A stretch of DNA of 57,161 bases from Sideroxydans sp. (GTDB taxonomy: Bacteria > Pseudomonadota > Gammaproteobacteria > Burkholderiales > Gallionellaceae). The number at the start of each line of letters is the position of its first letter. The first letter of the stretch is position 1. Both the position numbers and the translations under genes were made by a program. Shown here one piece after another: positions 1-18,395 of the stretch. A model generated the notes under the pieces. That model saw only the letters and a list, made by a program, of their open reading frames with translations, had not been told where the DNA came from and did not search any database. Location of the stretch: NCBI GenBank assembly GCA_013791855.1, contig VMTA01000010.1, forward strand, positions 1 to 57,161. Direction: 5' to 3'.

Positions 1-1884
<1,884 letters not shown>

Positions 1885-1892
<8 letters not shown>

Positions 1893-2331
1893 AGTGTGTG
1901 ATGAGATCGAGCGGATAGCGCTTGCCTGCGAGATAGTCTTCCACGCAGCGCAATATCAGCGGACTGCGATGACGATCCTGCGTGGCGCGGATCTCGTCCA
2001 GCGTCATCCACACCGCGCGCAGGATGCCTTTGTCGAGATCGCGTTCTGGATGGTGCTTGAGCAGCTTGCCACCGAAGGCGAAACGCAGATAGGTGACATT
2101 GGATCTGTCCGAATGCCAGCGGTACACGCCGATCAGATATTCAGGTTCGAAGTCGTAGGCAGATTCTTCCAGCACTTCGCGTACCGCGCCGGCGGCCAGC
2201 GTCTCGTTCGGTTCCCAGTGGCCGGCGGGCTGGTTGAAACGGATGCCTTGCTCGGTTTCTTCCTCGACTAGCAGGAAGCGTCCATCCTGTTCAAGAACGG
2301 CGGCGACAGTGGCGTGGGGTTTCCAGATCAT
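1885..2331 (-). CDS. nudJ: NudJ-like Nudix phosphatase
   Basis: A 148-aa Nudix hydrolase. E. coli NudJ removes phosphate from HMP-pyrophosphate (thiamin precursor) and from nucleoside di/triphosphates. The N-terminus [19 protein letters not shown] and the [12 protein letters not shown] segment are close to E. coli NudJ, and the gene order nudJ-mnmA supports orthology. The Nudix box reads G-x5-E-x7-REVLEESA, so the usual Gly of EExG is replaced by Ala while all metal-binding Glu residues are kept. A GAGGT Shine-Dalgarno lies 8 nt before the ATG. The stop overlaps the mnmA start. Assignment to NudJ rather than another Nudix protein rests on synteny as well as sequence. Confidence 0.87.
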
Positions 2332-2345
2332 GAGCGTGACCTCAG

Positions 2346-2376
2346 AAAAAGATTAAGGCAGACGAGGTCTGCCTTA
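2346..2376 (-). terminator. Intrinsic terminator of tRNA-Leu
   Basis: A 10-bp perfect stem (2354-2363 with 2367-2376, 3-nt loop) is followed on the minus strand by a five-T run (2346-2350). It lies 6 nt past the tRNA 3' end and 15 nt before nudJ, so it should end the tRNA transcript. Confidence 0.85.
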
Positions 2377-2382
2377 CAGTGT

Positions 2383-2467
2383 TGGTGCCGGGGGCGGGAC
2401 TCGAACCCGCACGCCTTGCGGCACCGGATTTTGAGTCCGGCACGTCTACCAGTTCCATCACCCCGGC
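2383..2467 (-). tRNA. tRNA-Leu (anticodon CAA)
   Basis: An 85-nt tRNA read from the minus strand. The acceptor stem GCCGGGG pairs with CCCCGGC, the discriminator is A, and CCA is encoded. The anticodon loop CTCAAAA gives CAA, which decodes UUG. It has a long variable arm as expected for a class II leucine tRNA, and the T-arm contains GGTTCGAGTCCC. A strong promoter lies upstream and an intrinsic terminator directly downstream, so it is a monocistronic tRNA unit. Confidence 0.97.
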
Positions 2468-2512
2468 AAGGGCATTACTCTCGCGCAGCCAAACCCACGC
2501 GGAAGGGCGCGA

Positions 2513-2541
2513 ATTATCCATGAAACGCCCCGCGTCATCAA
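2513..2541 (-). promoter_or_regulatory. Promoter of tRNA-Leu
   Basis: On the minus strand, TTGATG (2536-2541) and GATAAT (2513-2518) are separated by exactly 17 bp; the -10 is followed by TCGCGCCC. The start point would be about 40 nt upstream of the mature tRNA 5' end. It abuts the divergent queA -10. Confidence 0.7.
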
Positions 2542-2542
2542 C

Positions 2543-2548
2543 TACAAT
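2543..2548 (+). promoter_or_regulatory. Probable -10 of the queA-tgt promoter
   Basis: TACAAT followed by GCGCAGCC, 32 bp before the queA ATG. It matches the -10/GC-discriminator pattern seen at many starts in this window. No convincing -35 is visible. Confidence 0.5.
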
Positions 2549-2579
2549 GCGCAGCCCGGTTTTCTCCCCTGCTTTTGGC

Positions 2580-4742
<2,163 letters not shown>

Positions 4743-4788
4743 GCGCGCCTTCTTTTTAGTCACCCAACCAACAACTGGAGAGTAATAA

Positions 4789-5130
4789 ATGACTTCGATC
4801 AGCGAACTGTTCATCGGCAATGCTTACGCGGAAGGCGCGGCAGCCCCGCAAGGCGGCGGTTTTATGGAATTCCTGCCGCTGGTCGCCCTGCTGGCGGTGT
4901 TCTACTTCCTTATCCTGCGTCCGCAACAGAAACGCGCCAAAGAACATGCCGCGCTTGTGGCCGCGCTGCAAAAGGGTGATGAGGTCGTGACCATCGGCGG
5001 TGTGCTGGGCAAGGTCACCAAGGTCGGCGATGAGATCGTGATTGTAGAGATTGCTGCCGGTGTTGAAGTGCAAGTGCAGAAGCCCGCCGTCCAGACTGTC
5101 CTGCCCAAAGGCTCGATCAAGTCCCTGTAA
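4789..5130 (+). CDS. yajC: Preprotein translocase subunit YajC
   Basis: YajC is the small single-pass inner-membrane partner of SecDF. This 113-aa protein has a short Ala/Gly-rich N-terminus, one membrane segment at about residues 27-44 (FLPLVALLAVFYFLIL), then the family RPQQKRAKEH and a basic cytoplasmic domain with VTIGGVLGKV. A GGAGAG ribosome-binding site precedes the ATG. secD follows 23 bp downstream in the same transcript. Confidence 0.96.
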   Translation: MTSISELFIGNAYAEGAAAPQGGGFMEFLPLVALLAVFYFLILRPQQKRAKEHAALVAALQKGDEVVTIGGVLGKVTKVGDEIVIVEIAAGVEVQVQKPAVQTVLPKGSIKSL

Positions 5131-5153
5131 TTCCCACTAAGCAAGGTATTGCA

Positions 5154-6965
5154 ATGAACCGTTATCCGCTGTGGAAGAACCTGTTGATCCTGGTCGTGCT
5201 GGTGACCGGATTCATCTATACCTTGCCGAATTTTTACGGAGAATCGCCGGCGGTGCAGGTCATGCCCTTGCGCAGCCACCTGAAGGCGGATACGCAACTG
5301 CTGGCAACAGTGGAGCAGGTGTTGCGCGACGCTCAACTGGCCCCGGAAGTCATCTCTTTGGACGCTGGCAGCGTCAAGGCCCGTTTCTCGGATACCGACA
5401 GCCAACTCAAGGCCAAGGATGTGCTGCATGCGCAACTGGGCGAGGATTACGTGGTGGCGCTGAATCTGCTATCCCGTTCTCCCGCTTGGCTCACCGACAT
5501 GAACGCCTTGCCCATGTATCTGGGTCTGGACTTGCGCGGTGGTGTGCACTTCCTGATGCAGGTGGATATGAAGGCGGCGCTGGACAAGGCGCTGGAATCA
5601 TCTTCCAGCGACATCCGCAGCACGCTGCGTGAAGCACGTATTCCTTACTCCGGTGTAAGCCTTGATGGGGATGTTGTCGTCGTCAAGTTCCGCGATGCGG
5701 ATGCCCGCAGCAAGGGCGAGGCGGAACTCATGCAACGCTTTGGCGGGCTGCAGTTCGATAACAAGGATGCCGGGCGTGACTATCTGTTGCAGGCGACGCT
5801 GAAACAGCAAGAGAAGCTGCGCTTGCAAGATTCTGCACTGCAACAGAACCTGGTCACCCTGCGCAATCGCGTGAACGAGTTGGGCGTGGCCGAGCCGGTC
5901 ATCCAGCAACAAGGTGCGGATCGCGTGGTGGTGCAGTTGCCCGGCGTGCAGGACACGGCTCGCGCCAAGGACATCCTGGGCCGCACCGCCACACTGGAAG
6001 TGCGTCTGGTGGACGATGATCGCCAGATCGGCGCGAGTGGTGCGGCGCCGTTCGGTACCGAGATATTCAAAGAGCGCGACGGCACGGCATTGGTGGTGAA
6101 GAAGAGTGTGATCCTCACCGGCGAGCGCATCAACGACGCCCAACCGGGCTTCGACAGCCGCAACAACGAGCCGGCCGTGCACATCAATCTGGATGCGGTG
6201 GGCGCGCGCAAGTTCAAGGAAGCGACACGCGAGAACGTGGGCAAGCGCATGGCGATCATCCTGTTCGAGAAGGGGCGCGGCGAAGTGGTCACCGCGCCGG
6301 TGATCCGCGAAGAGATCGGCGGCGGGCGTGTGCAGATCAGCGGCCAGATGGACACCACTGAAGCGCAGAACATCGCCTTGCTGTTGCGTGCTGGCGCACT
6401 GGCCGCACCGATGGAGATCATCGAAGAGCGCACGGTCGGCCCCAGTCTGGGCGCGGACAACATCGAGCGCGGTTTCGATTCAACCAAGATCGGTTTCATC
6501 ATGGTGGCGGTGTTCATGATCGCCTACTACTTGATGTTCGGCACCATCTCGGTGCTGGCGCTGGGTGCCAACCTGCTGCTACTGATCGCGCTGCTGTCCA
6601 TGCTGCAAGCGACACTGACCTTGCCGGGTATGGCCGGTATCGCTTTGACACTGGGTATGGCGATCGATGCCAACGTGCTGATCAACGAGCGCATCCGCGA
6701 AGAGTTGCGTAATGGTGTGCCGCCGCAGATGGCGATCAGCACCGGTTACGAGAATGCGTTCGCCACCATCATCGACTCCAACATCACCACCCTGATCGCG
6801 GGTGTGGCGCTGTTCATGTTCGGCTCCGGCCCGATCAAGGGTTTCGCAGTGGTGTTGTGCCTGGGTATCCTGACTTCGATGTTCAGCGGTGTCATGGTGT
6901 CGCGCGCGATCGTCAATCTGATCTACGGCCGCAAGGCGCGTTTGAACAAAGTCGCCATCGGCTAA
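5154..6965 (+). CDS. secD: Protein-export membrane protein SecD
   Basis: SecD uses the proton gradient, with SecF, to help pull secreted proteins across the membrane after SecA has acted. The 603-aa protein has a first membrane segment at about 9-27, a long periplasmic part with the family motif LGLDLRGGVHF, and a C-terminal block of membrane segments from about residue 448. The conserved GMAIDANVLINERIREE motif is in that block. Length is close to E. coli SecD (615). It lies between yajC and secF, 10 bp before secF, as expected for an operon. Confidence 0.98.
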   Translation: MNRYPLWKNLLILVVLVTGFIYTLPNFYGESPAVQVMPLRSHLKADTQLLATVEQVLRDAQLAPEVISLDAGSVKARFSDTDSQLKAKDVLHAQLGEDYVVALNLLSRSPAWLTDMNALPMYLGLDLRGGVHFLMQVDMKAALDKALESSSSDIRSTLREARIPYSGVSLDGDVVVVKFRDADARSKGEAELMQRFGGLQFDNKDAGRDYLLQATLKQQEKLRLQDSALQQNLVTLRNRVNELGVAEPVIQQQGADRVVVQLPGVQDTARAKDILGRTATLEVRLVDDDRQIGASGAAPFGTEIFKERDGTALVVKKSVILTGERINDAQPGFDSRNNEPAVHINLDAVGARKFKEATRENVGKRMAIILFEKGRGEVVTAPVIREEIGGGRVQISGQMDTTEAQNIALLLRAGALAAPMEIIEERTVGPSLGADNIERGFDSTKIGFIMVAVFMIAYYLMFGTISVLALGANLLLLIALLSMLQATLTLPGMAGIALTLGMAIDANVLINERIREELRNGVPPQMAISTGYENAFATIIDSNITTLIAGVALFMFGSGPIKGFAVVLCLGILTSMFSGVMVSRAIVNLIYGRKARLNKVAIG

Positions 6966-6975
6966 GGGGAAAAGC

Positions 6976-7905
6976 ATGGAATTCTTCCGCATCAAAAAAG
7001 ACATCCCCTTCATGAGCTACGGCAAGCTCACCACGACCATCTCGCTGGTGACTTTTCTGCTGGCAGTGTTCTTCCTCGCCACCAAGGGGCTGAACTTCGG
7101 CGTGGACTTCACCGGCGGCACGGTGATCGAGGTCCACTACGCACAACCCAGCGACACCAACAAGGTGCGCGAGGAGCTGGCGGAGATCGGACTGGCGGAT
7201 GCGCTGGTGCAGCACTTTGGCACCACGCACGATGTGTTGATCCAGGTGCCCCTCAAGTCCAACAAGATGGGGGCGAACTTGTCCGAGCAGGTATTGGCCG
7301 CCTTGCGTGCGAACGCGGAAGTCGAGTTGCGCCGCGTCGAGTTCGTCGGCCCGCAAGTCGGCAAGGATCTGGTCGAGGACGGCGCGATGGCGCTGCTGTT
7401 AGTCTCGCTGGGTATCGTCGGTTACCTGTGGCTGCGTTTCGAATGGAAGTTCGGTCTGGCCGCCATCATCGCCAACCTGCATGACGTGGTCATCATCCTG
7501 GGCTGCTTCGCTTTCTTCCAGTGGGAGTTCTCGCTGTCGGTGCTGGCGGCGGTGCTGGCCGTGCTGGGTTACTCGGTGAACGAGTCCGTGGTGGTGTTCG
7601 ACCGTATCCGCGAGAACTTCCGCAAGATGCGCAAGACGGAAGTCGCCGAGATCATCGACAACGCCATCACGCGTACCATGTCACGCACCATCATCACCCA
7701 CGGCTCCACACAGTTGATGGTGCTGGCCATGCTGCTGCTGGGGGGCGAGACGCTGCATTTCTTCGCGATGGCGCTGACCATCGGCATCATGTTCAGTATC
7801 TATTCTTCGGTGCTGGTCGCCAGCCCATTGCTGCTCATGTTCGGCGTGTCGCGCGAAGACTTCATCAAGCCGGAAAAGTCCGAGTCCGAAGAAGTGCTGC
7901 CGTAA
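6976..7905 (+). CDS. secF: Protein-export membrane protein SecF
   Basis: Partner of SecD in the SecDF-YajC complex. The 309-aa protein has an N-terminal membrane segment, the motif FGVDFTGGTVIEV, a short periplasmic domain and five more membrane segments. The family stretch GYSVNESVVVFDRIRENFR and the SRTIITHGSTQL segment are present. AGGGGAAA precedes the ATG. dedA begins 3 bp after its stop. Confidence 0.98.
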   Translation: MEFFRIKKDIPFMSYGKLTTTISLVTFLLAVFFLATKGLNFGVDFTGGTVIEVHYAQPSDTNKVREELAEIGLADALVQHFGTTHDVLIQVPLKSNKMGANLSEQVLAALRANAEVELRRVEFVGPQVGKDLVEDGAMALLLVSLGIVGYLWLRFEWKFGLAAIIANLHDVVIILGCFAFFQWEFSLSVLAAVLAVLGYSVNESVVVFDRIRENFRKMRKTEVAEIIDNAITRTMSRTIITHGSTQLMVLAMLLLGGETLHFFAMALTIGIMFSIYSSVLVASPLLLMFGVSREDFIKPEKSESEEVLP

Positions 7906-7908
7906 ACG

Positions 7909-8559
7909 ATGGAAATTTTCGCTACGTTTCTCGACATCGTCCTGCACCTCGACACGCATCTGCTCGCCTTGGTGCAGGACTACGGCGTGTGGGTCTATGC
8001 CATCCTGTTCGCGATCATCTTCGCCGAGACCGGTCTGGTGATCGCGCCCTTCCTGCCGGGTGATTCGTTGCTGTTCGTGATCGGGGCATTGTGCGGCATG
8101 GGTTCGCTGCAGCTGGAAGTGGCGATGCCGCTGCTGATCCTTGCCGCTTTCATGGGCGACAACACCAACTATTGGATCGGCCGTTTGCTGGGTTTGAGGT
8201 TGCTGGAGCGTGCCGGTCCCCGCTTCATCAAGCATGAGCATCTGGAAAAGACCCATGCCTTCTATGAGAGACATGGCGGCAAGACGGTGATCTTCGCGCG
8301 CTTCCTGCCCATCCTGCGCACCTTTGCGCCGTTCGTGGCCGGTATCGGCACTATGGACTATCGTCAATACGTGATGTTCAGCATCATCGGCGGTGTGTCA
8401 TGGATCGGCAGCCTGACGCTGGCGGGTTACTTCTTCGGCAACATTCCGGTCATCAAGAACAATCTCACACTGATGATCCTGGTCATCGTCTTCATCTCAT
8501 TCGTTCCCGCGATGATCCAGTTCATCCGCCATCGCCGGCAGGGCGCGACAGCCGACTAG
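7909..8559 (+). CDS. DedA-family inner-membrane protein
   Basis: DedA/SNARE-associated proteins are polytopic membrane proteins; some members recycle undecaprenyl phosphate or other phospholipid carriers. This one is 216 aa with several hydrophobic segments. It has the family features: Glu followed by FLPGDSLLF near the N-terminus, the FARFLPILRTFAP motif with the essential Arg, and a C-terminal helix pair. It starts 3 bp after secF and is probably cotranscribed. Its last 63 bases overlap the 3' end of gluQ on the other strand. The exact substrate cannot be told from sequence. Confidence 0.9.
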   Translation: MEIFATFLDIVLHLDTHLLALVQDYGVWVYAILFAIIFAETGLVIAPFLPGDSLLFVIGALCGMGSLQLEVAMPLLILAAFMGDNTNYWIGRLLGLRLLERAGPRFIKHEHLEKTHAFYERHGGKTVIFARFLPILRTFAPFVAGIGTMDYRQYVMFSIIGGVSWIGSLTLAGYFFGNIPVIKNNLTLMILVIVFISFVPAMIQFIRHRRQGATAD

Positions 8560-9418
8560 TCGCTCGGCGTGCCAGTTCCGGCGCGCCCACTCCCACACCG
8601 TATCCAGACGCTCATCTTGCATGGCCTGCGGCGGTTGCTGCTGCAGGAAGGCAAGCGCATGCCACAGTGCATGGACAGGCCGGGTGCTATCCACCGCTTG
8701 GGCCAGCGTCTGCTTGCTCAGCTTCTCGCCTGCCGCGTTCACTGCAACGGGTAGATGCATATAGTGCGGAGTGGGCAGGCCGAGCAGGTTTTGCAGATGG
8801 ATCTGGCGGGCCGTGGAATTGAGCAAGTCGGCGCCGCGCACGACGTTGCTGATCTGCTGGAACGCGTCATCCACCACCACGGCGAGCTGATAGGCGAACA
8901 AGCCATCGGCGCGCTTCACCACGAAGTCGCCGATCTCGCTTTCCAGGTGTTGCGTGATGCTGCCTTGTAGCGCATCGTCGAACGTCAGAGCAGTGTCATC
9001 CGTTCGGGCCCGCCACGCTCGTCCTTCGCGCCCAACCGGAATGCCGGCGCGACAAGTTCCCGGATAGACCGGTCCCTCGATACCATGCAACGCCGAATCG
9101 GAGATCTCCTTGCGTGTGCAACAGCACGGGTAGGCCGTGCGGAGGTCCTGTAAGCGCTGCAGCGCCTCGTCATACGCCGCCGTACGTTGACTCTGATAGA
9201 TGACCGGCTCGTCGGAATGCAGCCCGAAGGCATCCAGCGTGCGCAGGATGTCATCTGCGGCACCCGGCGCACAGCGCGGCGTGTCCAGGTCTTCCATGCG
9301 TATCAGCCAGATACCGTGATGATGTTTTGCGTCGAGAAAGCTGCCGACGGCGGCGACGAGTGAGCCGAAGTGCAGCGGTCCGGTGGGGGAGGGGGCGAAG
9401 CGCCCCCGGTATTGCGAC

Positions 9419-11680
<2,262 letters not shown>

Positions 11681-11992
11681 TTAATTTTCCTCCATACGGC
11701 ATTTCAGGGGATGCCCACGCTGTATCGCATATCCGGCTACTTGCTGCACCTTGGTTTCCGCGATGTCCCTGGGATACAGGCCGCATACCGCAGAACCCTC
11801 ATTGTGCACTTTGAGCATGGTTTGCGTTGCCTGTTCCATGCTCATCGAAAAAAAAGCTTGCAGTACCTCGATGACGAACTCCATGGTGGTGTAGTCATCG
11901 TTCAGCAAGATCACCTTGTACATCTTCGGTGGTTTGGTCTTGCTGCGTTCCAGTAATTGGACGTTCTCTTGCCTGGTTGCCATCGAGATCAT
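11681..11992 (-). CDS. clpS: Clp protease adaptor ClpS
   Basis: ClpS binds the N-domain of ClpA and delivers N-end-rule substrates. The protein is 103 aa. The core has [20 protein letters not shown] with the conserved NDD, and ends with [17 protein letters not shown]. Two ATGs (11992 and 11983) could start it, and neither has a clear Shine-Dalgarno. The gene abuts clpA with no spacer. Confidence 0.95.
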   Translation of the reverse strand: MISMATRQENVQLLERSKTKPPKMYKVILLNDDYTTMEFVIEVLQAFFSMSMEQATQTMLKVHNEGSAVCGLYPRDIAETKVQQVAGYAIQRGHPLKCRMEEN

Positions 11993-12072
11993 TGTCGCAT
12001 TGCGTTCGTCTGTATATTTGACGATTAGCGGGGGTTTTTCAAGCCTGTTGCGTAAATAAATAAAATAAGCAC

Positions 12073-12101
12073 TTGACGCTACGCCAAAAGCTGGGTTAAA
12101 A
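12073..12101 (+). promoter_or_regulatory. Probable cspA promoter
   Basis: TTGACG (12073-12078), 17-bp spacer, TTAAAA (12096-12101). Transcription would start near 12108 and leave a leader of about 105 nt, in keeping with the long structured leaders of cold-shock genes. The remaining 11993-12072 shows nothing else clear. Confidence 0.55.
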
Positions 12102-12212
12102 AGCGCGCAGGTGTTTGAATCAAAGTATCTGCAGTACTGGTTTTGCCACGTGCGGTCTTGGATTTAAACAGTTGGCGGGAATCCACCCGCATTTTTTGTA
12201 AGGAAGCAAAGC

Positions 12213-12416
12213 ATGGCAAACGGTACTGTTAAATGGTTCAACGACGCAAAGGGTTTCGGTTTCATTACTCCCGATGACGGCAGCGAAGACCTGTTCGCGC
12301 ACTTCTCCGCGATCAACATGAGCGGCTTCAAGTCTCTCAAAGAAGGTCAGAAAGTGTCTTTCGAAGTCGTGCAAGGCCCGAAGGGTAAGCAAGCCTCCAA
12401 CATCCAAGCCGCCTAA
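12213..12416 (+). CDS. cspA: Cold-shock protein (CspA family)
   Basis: A 67-aa single cold-shock domain that binds single-stranded RNA/DNA and melts RNA structure. RNP1 is KGFGFITP and RNP2 is DLFAHFS, both intact, and the N-terminus [16 protein letters not shown] is typical. A good AAGGAAG ribosome-binding site precedes the ATG. It is flanked by a promoter and two terminators, so it is monocistronic. The paralogue letter (CspA, CspD or other) cannot be fixed from the sequence alone. Confidence 0.95.
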   Translation: MANGTVKWFNDAKGFGFITPDDGSEDLFAHFSAINMSGFKSLKEGQKVSFEVVQGPKGKQASNIQAA

Positions 12417-12430
12417 TTAGCGGTTTTTTT
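12409..12430 (+). terminator. Weak terminator at the end of cspA
   Basis: CCGC (12409-12412) pairs with GCGG (12420-12423) across an AT loop, followed by seven Ts. It overlaps the stop codon of cspA. Confidence 0.5.
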
Positions 12431-12438
12431 GTTGCCGT

Positions 12439-12471
12439 AAAAAAGCCCGACGTGAGAACGTCGGGCTTTTT
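12439..12471. terminator. Bidirectional terminator between cspA and icd
   Basis: AAAAGCCCGACG (12441-12452) pairs with CGTCGGGCTTTT (12459-12470) across a 6-nt loop. A-runs and T-runs flank both sides, so it can end cspA on the plus strand and icd on the minus strand. Confidence 0.9.
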
Positions 12472-12491
12472 GTTTGCGCGGAACGCGCAGA

Positions 12492-15296
<2,805 letters not shown>

Positions 15297-15326
15297 TGCG
15301 CGCCTTTCGATTTGCAGGAGAAAACC

Positions 15327-15569
15327 ATGCCTATCTACGACTATCGTTGCAGTAGCTGCGGAGTGCAGAAGGACGTGATGCAGAAGGTCAGCGACCCGGT
15401 GCTGACGACTTGCCCGGAGTGCGGTCAGGAGACCTTTTCCAAGCAGCTGACGGCCGCAGGCTTTCAGCTCAAGGGCAACGGCTATTACGTGACCGATTTC
15501 AAGAACAAGCCGGCACCGGCGTGCGAGCCTTCGGGCTGCGCATCCTGTCCGGCCGCGGGTACCCACTAG
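15327..15569 (+). CDS. FmdB-family zinc-ribbon protein
   Basis: An 80-aa protein of the FmdB/CxxC_CXXC_SSSS family, thought to be a putative regulatory protein of unknown function. It begins MPIYDYRCSSCG. The cysteines C8/C11 and C29/C32 form a zinc ribbon, and a Cys-rich tail CEPSGCASCPAAG follows. The ATG at 15327 is chosen over an upstream ATG because AGGAG sits 6 nt before it and the family starts MPxYDY. It overlaps the next start by one base (TAGTG). Confidence 0.93.
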   Translation: MPIYDYRCSSCGVQKDVMQKVSDPVLTTCPECGQETFSKQLTAAGFQLKGNGYYVTDFKNKPAPACEPSGCASCPAAGTH

Positions 15570-16186
15570 TGAAGAAATATCTGCTGACCGGTCTGCTGGT
15601 CCTGGTGCCGCTGGTGATCACCCTGTGGGTGCTCAGCTTCATCATAGGAATCCTTGACCAGTCGTTGTTGCTGTTGCCGGAGGTTTGGCATCCGGACAAC
15701 CTGCTTGGTATCCATATTCCCGGTTTGGGAGTGATCCTGACGGTGGGAACCGTGTTGCTCACGGGTTTACTGGTGCGCAACGTGTTCGGCCAACAGTTGC
15801 TGGACTGGTGGGAGGGGTTGTTGCGCCGCATCCCGTTCGTGAATGCAATCTACAACAGCGTCAAACAGGTCAGCGACACTCTGCTCTCCGGCAGCGGCAA
15901 TTCCTTCCGCAAAGTATTGCTGGTGCGTTATCCGCATGCACAGGCGTGGTCGCTGGCCTTTCAGACCAACGTGCCCGCCGAGGTGACGCGCAAGTTGCAT
16001 GGCGAAGACTATGTGGGTGTGTTCGTGCCGACCACGCCCAGCCCGGTCAACGGTTTTTATTTCTATGTGAAGAAGTCCGAGACCATCGAACTCGACATCA
16101 GCGTGGATGCGGCTTTTAAGGCCATCGTTTCCATGGGCGTGGTCACCACTCCCGAGAACGCTGCCCAGCTTGCCGCTTCCAATTAA
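15569..16186 (+). CDS. DUF502 family membrane protein
   Basis: A 205-aa protein of the DUF502 family, function unknown. The GTG at 15569, overlapping the fmdB stop by one base, gives [20 protein letters not shown]. Two hydrophobic segments are visible at about 5-27 and 48-70, followed by a soluble part with [14 protein letters not shown] and [14 protein letters not shown], typical of the family. fmdB-DUF502-aspS is a recurring order in betaproteobacteria, which suggests cotranscription rather than a common pathway. Confidence 0.92.
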   Translation: MKKYLLTGLLVLVPLVITLWVLSFIIGILDQSLLLLPEVWHPDNLLGIHIPGLGVILTVGTVLLTGLLVRNVFGQQLLDWWEGLLRRIPFVNAIYNSVKQVSDTLLSGSGNSFRKVLLVRYPHAQAWSLAFQTNVPAEVTRKLHGEDYVGVFVPTTPSPVNGFYFYVKKSETIELDISVDAAFKAIVSMGVVTTPENAAQLAASN

Positions 16187-16221
16187 GTCCTTTCAGCACC
16201 TTTCCTATCTGTATCCCTATC

Positions 16222-18021
16222 ATGCGAACTCATTATTCCGGACAACTCAACGTTAACCAACTCGGTCAGACCGTCACCCTGTGCGGCTGGGCGCATCGCC
16301 GCCGCGACCACGGCGGGGTGATCTTCATCGACCTGCGCGACCGCGAAGGCATCTCTCAAGTGGTGTGCGATCCTGACCGTGCCGACATGTTCGCCATCGC
16401 CGAATCCGTGCGCAACGAATTCGTGCTCAAGATCACCGGCCGTGTGCGCCGCCGTCCCGAAGGCACCGAGAACAAGAACATGTACAGCGGCGAGATCGAA
16501 GTGCTGTGCCAAGAGATCGAAGTGCTGAACATCTCGGTCACGCCACCGTTCCAGATCGACGACGAGAACCTGTCCGAGAACGTGCGTCTGACCCATCGCG
16601 TGATCGATCTGCGCCGTCCGCAGATGCAGAAGAACATGATGCTGCGCTACAAGACCGCGCGCGCGTTCCGCCGCTTCCTCGACGACAACGGCTTCATCGA
16701 CATCGAAACGCCGATGCTGACCAAATCCACACCGGAAGGCGCGCGTGACTATCTGGTGCCGTCGCGTGTGCATGCCGGCGACTTTTTCGCGCTGCCGCAG
16801 TCGCCGCAACTGTTCAAGCAAATGCTGATGGTGGCCGGCTTCGACCGTTACTACCAGCTCACCAAATGCTTCCGCGACGAAGACCTGCGCGCCGACCGCC
16901 AGCCCGAATTCACCCAGGTCGATATCGAGACATCCTTCATGTCTGAAGAGCAGATCATGACGATGATGGAAGAGATGATCCGTGTCGTGTTCAAGGAAGT
17001 GCTCAGCGTCAATCTGCCCAATCCGTTCCCGCGCATCGGCTACGCCGAGGCGATGGCGCGTTTCGGCTCCGACAAGCCGGACATGCGCGTGACGCTGGAG
17101 ATCACCGAAGTCACCGACGCGGTGAAAGATGTCGCGTTCAAGGTGTTCAGCGGTGTGGCGAATTCCGGCGGCCGTGTGGGCGCGTTGCGCGTGCCGAACG
17201 GCGGCGCATTCACGCGCGGCGAGATCGACGAATACACCAAATTCGTCGGCATCTACGGTGCCAAGGGTCTGGCCTACATCAAGGTCAACGACGTCACCCA
17301 GTTGAACGAGACCGGCCTGCAGTCCCCCATCGTCAAGAACCTGAACGAAGCGGCGCTGAAGACCATCATCGAACGCACCGGTGCGCAAAACGGCGACATC
17401 ATCTTCTTCGGCGCGGACAAGACCAAGATCGTCAACGATGCGCTGGGCGCATTGCGCAGCAAGATCGGTCACGAGAAGGGTCACACCAACGGCAAGGCGT
17501 GGGAGCCGATCTGGGTGGTGGACTTCCCCATGTTCGAATACGACGACGAAGCCGGTCGCTGGAACGCCTGTCACCATCCGTTCACCGCCCCCAAGGACGA
17601 GCATCTGCAATTCCTCGAAACCGATCCGGGCAAGTGTCTGGCAAAAGCCTATGACCTCGCGCTCAACGGTTGGGAGATCGGCGGCGGCTCGGTGCGTATC
17701 CACAAGGAAGCCGTGCAGAGCCAGGTGTTCCGCGCACTCAACATCGGCGCGGAAGAAGCCCAGCTCAAGTTCGGCTTCCTGCTCGATGCGCTGCAATATG
17801 GCGCGCCGCCGCACGGCGGTCTGGCCTTCGGTCTGGACCGTATCGTCACCATGATGACCGGTGCAGAATCCATCCGTGATGTGATCGCCTTCCCCAAGAC
17901 GCAGCGCGCGCAATGCCTGTTGACGCAGGCACCGTCCGCCGTGGACGAGAAGCAATTGCGCGAATTGCACATCCGTCTGCGCCAGCAAGTGCAGACCACC
18001 GTGGAAGTCAGCAAGGAATAA
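16222..18021 (+). CDS. aspS: Aspartyl-tRNA synthetase
   Basis: Class IIb synthetase charging tRNA-Asp (and, in non-discriminating forms, tRNA-Asn). The 599 aa hold the OB-fold anticodon domain (1-105), motif 2 [18 protein letters not shown], the bacterial GAD insertion (about 290-410) and motif 3 [10 protein letters not shown]. No strong Shine-Dalgarno is seen before the ATG. It heads a tight run: the RNase gene starts 3 bp after its stop. Whether the enzyme is discriminating cannot be judged without knowing if gatCAB and asnS exist elsewhere. Confidence 0.98.
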   Translation: MRTHYSGQLNVNQLGQTVTLCGWAHRRRDHGGVIFIDLRDREGISQVVCDPDRADMFAIAESVRNEFVLKITGRVRRRPEGTENKNMYSGEIEVLCQEIEVLNISVTPPFQIDDENLSENVRLTHRVIDLRRPQMQKNMMLRYKTARAFRRFLDDNGFIDIETPMLTKSTPEGARDYLVPSRVHAGDFFALPQSPQLFKQMLMVAGFDRYYQLTKCFRDEDLRADRQPEFTQVDIETSFMSEEQIMTMMEEMIRVVFKEVLSVNLPNPFPRIGYAEAMARFGSDKPDMRVTLEITEVTDAVKDVAFKVFSGVANSGGRVGALRVPNGGAFTRGEIDEYTKFVGIYGAKGLAYIKVNDVTQLNETGLQSPIVKNLNEAALKTIIERTGAQNGDIIFFGADKTKIVNDALGALRSKIGHEKGHTNGKAWEPIWVVDFPMFEYDDEAGRWNACHHPFTAPKDEHLQFLETDPGKCLAKAYDLALNGWEIGGGSVRIHKEAVQSQVFRALNIGAEEAQLKFGFLLDALQYGAPPHGGLAFGLDRIVTMMTGAESIRDVIAFPKTQRAQCLLTQAPSAVDEKQLRELHIRLRQQVQTTVEVSKE

Positions 18022-18024
18022 ACG

Positions 18025-18393
18025 ATGCGCCGCGCGGCACAGGCTGGCTGGGGGCTGCTGATCGCCCTGCTGCTGTGCCTGCCGTTTGCGCAGGCAAGCG
18101 ATCAGCCGCCGCATCCGCTCGCGGTCGTCTCCGTCGCGCAACTGCCGCCGGAGGCGCGCGACACGCTGCAACGCATTCAGCGCGGCGGCCCGTTCCCTTA
18201 TGCGCGTGACGGCATCACTTTCAAGAATCGCGAACGCATCCTGCCGCCGCAACAGACCGGTTATTACCGCGAGTACACAGTGAGTACGCCGGGCGTCAGC
18301 CATCGCGGTGCGCGTCGCATCGTGTGCGGCATCGTTCCTGAATGCTATTACAGCGCCGACCACTACCGCAGTTTCAAACGCATCAAGGAGTGA
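18025..18393 (+). CDS. Secreted guanyl-specific ribonuclease (RNase Sa/barnase family)
   Basis: A 122-aa microbial ribonuclease of the N1/T1 superfamily, cleaving RNA after guanine. It has a signal peptide (about 1-25, ending FAQAS). The mature part closely follows Streptomyces RNase Sa: QLPPEARDTLQRIQRGGPFP, then E83 in YREYT, R98 in RGARRIVCG and H113 in ADHYRSF, which are the catalytic triad positions. Two cysteines (101, 107) differ from the RNase Sa disulfide arrangement. It starts 3 bp after aspS and ends 2 bp before a barstar gene, so the toxin is followed at once by its inhibitor. Export is inferred from the signal peptide only. Confidence 0.93.
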   Translation: MRRAAQAGWGLLIALLLCLPFAQASDQPPHPLAVVSVAQLPPEARDTLQRIQRGGPFPYARDGITFKNRERILPPQQTGYYREYTVSTPGVSHRGARRIVCGIVPECYYSADHYRSFKRIKE

Positions 18394-18395
18394 GC